Assembly: GCA_003427395.1 (NCBI GenBank)
Contig: BFEA01000142.1
Location: 1,644,023 to 1,681,956 of the forward strand
Direction of reading: 5' to 3'
Source of the DNA: Chara braunii
Lineage: Eukaryota > Streptophyta > Charophyceae > Charales > Characeae
DNA: 37,934 bases
Made by a program: the position numbers and the translations under genes. Positions 37,861 through 37,934 of the stretch are shown here, one piece after another. Numbering within the stretch: the first letter of the stretch is position 1; the number at the start of each line of letters is the position of its first letter. The notes under the pieces were generated by a model, which saw only the letters and a program-made list of their open reading frames with translations, had not been told where the DNA came from and searched no databases.

Positions 37861-37883
37861 ATGGCGACGATCGGCAGTGACAG
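37861..37883 (+). CDS. Possible first coding exon of the next gene
   Basis: ATGGCGACGATCGGCAGTGA is followed by CAG and a consensus donor GTGAGT at 37884. It would encode MATIGSD plus two bases of the next codon. An ATGGCG start is common in plants, and the preceding stretch has a TTATGGCG out-of-frame ATG and no long upstream frame. The window ends 51 bases later, so no second exon can be checked. This is a weak call made from signals alone. Confidence 0.25.
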
Positions 37884-37934
37884 GTGAGTTTGGTTCAACA
37901 ATTTTCAAGCACGAACTTTGGCGTTTTTTTGCGC

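Overview
The window is eukaryotic nuclear DNA from a green plant, most likely a streptophyte with a large, repeat-rich genome (a charophyte alga or early-diverging land plant; a Chara-like genome is my guess, not a demonstration). The evidence is a plant-type cullin gene cut into small, mostly phase-0 exons with GT-AG introns of 0.4-4.9 kb, long dinucleotide microsatellites, a tRNA-derived SINE and U6 snRNA-derived sequences. Four ambiguous bases (5370, 5387, 5980, 6080) mark it as draft assembly.

One gene dominates: CUL1, the scaffold of SCF (SKP1-cullin-F-box) ubiquitin ligases, on the + strand from 2236 to the stop codon at 29356-29358. I resolve 15 coding exons totalling 1761 nt (586 codons plus stop). 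They cover the protein from the middle of the N-terminal cullin-repeat region through the cullin homology domain to the C-terminal NEDD8-acceptor domain and the usual terminal residues FRYLA. About the first 150 residues of a normal ~740-residue CUL1 are absent, so the first exons lie to the left of the window; bases 1-2235 are intron.

The introns hold most of the sequence. Notable contents are a G-rich repeat family with a GC-rich palindromic tail (1-355 and 15915-16138), a SINE with 7-bp target-site duplications (1662-1839), a full-length but mutated U6 snRNA pseudogene (3486-3591, minus), many 75-310 bp tandem duplications, and a duplication around exon 10 that left a truncated extra copy of that exon (18984-19075) just before the intact one.

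From 29359 to the end (8.6 kb) I find no confident second gene. This part contains GA and CA microsatellites, a 50-base run of G, several tandem duplications and a ~755-bp insertion (33812-34566) whose empty site is preserved in the neighbouring tandem copy. A possible first coding exon of the next gene (ATG followed by a consensus donor) sits at 37861-37883.

I do not see a novel multi-gene system. The best leads are the exon-10 duplication with its potential poison exon, the U6-derived sequences, and the insertion with its empty site.
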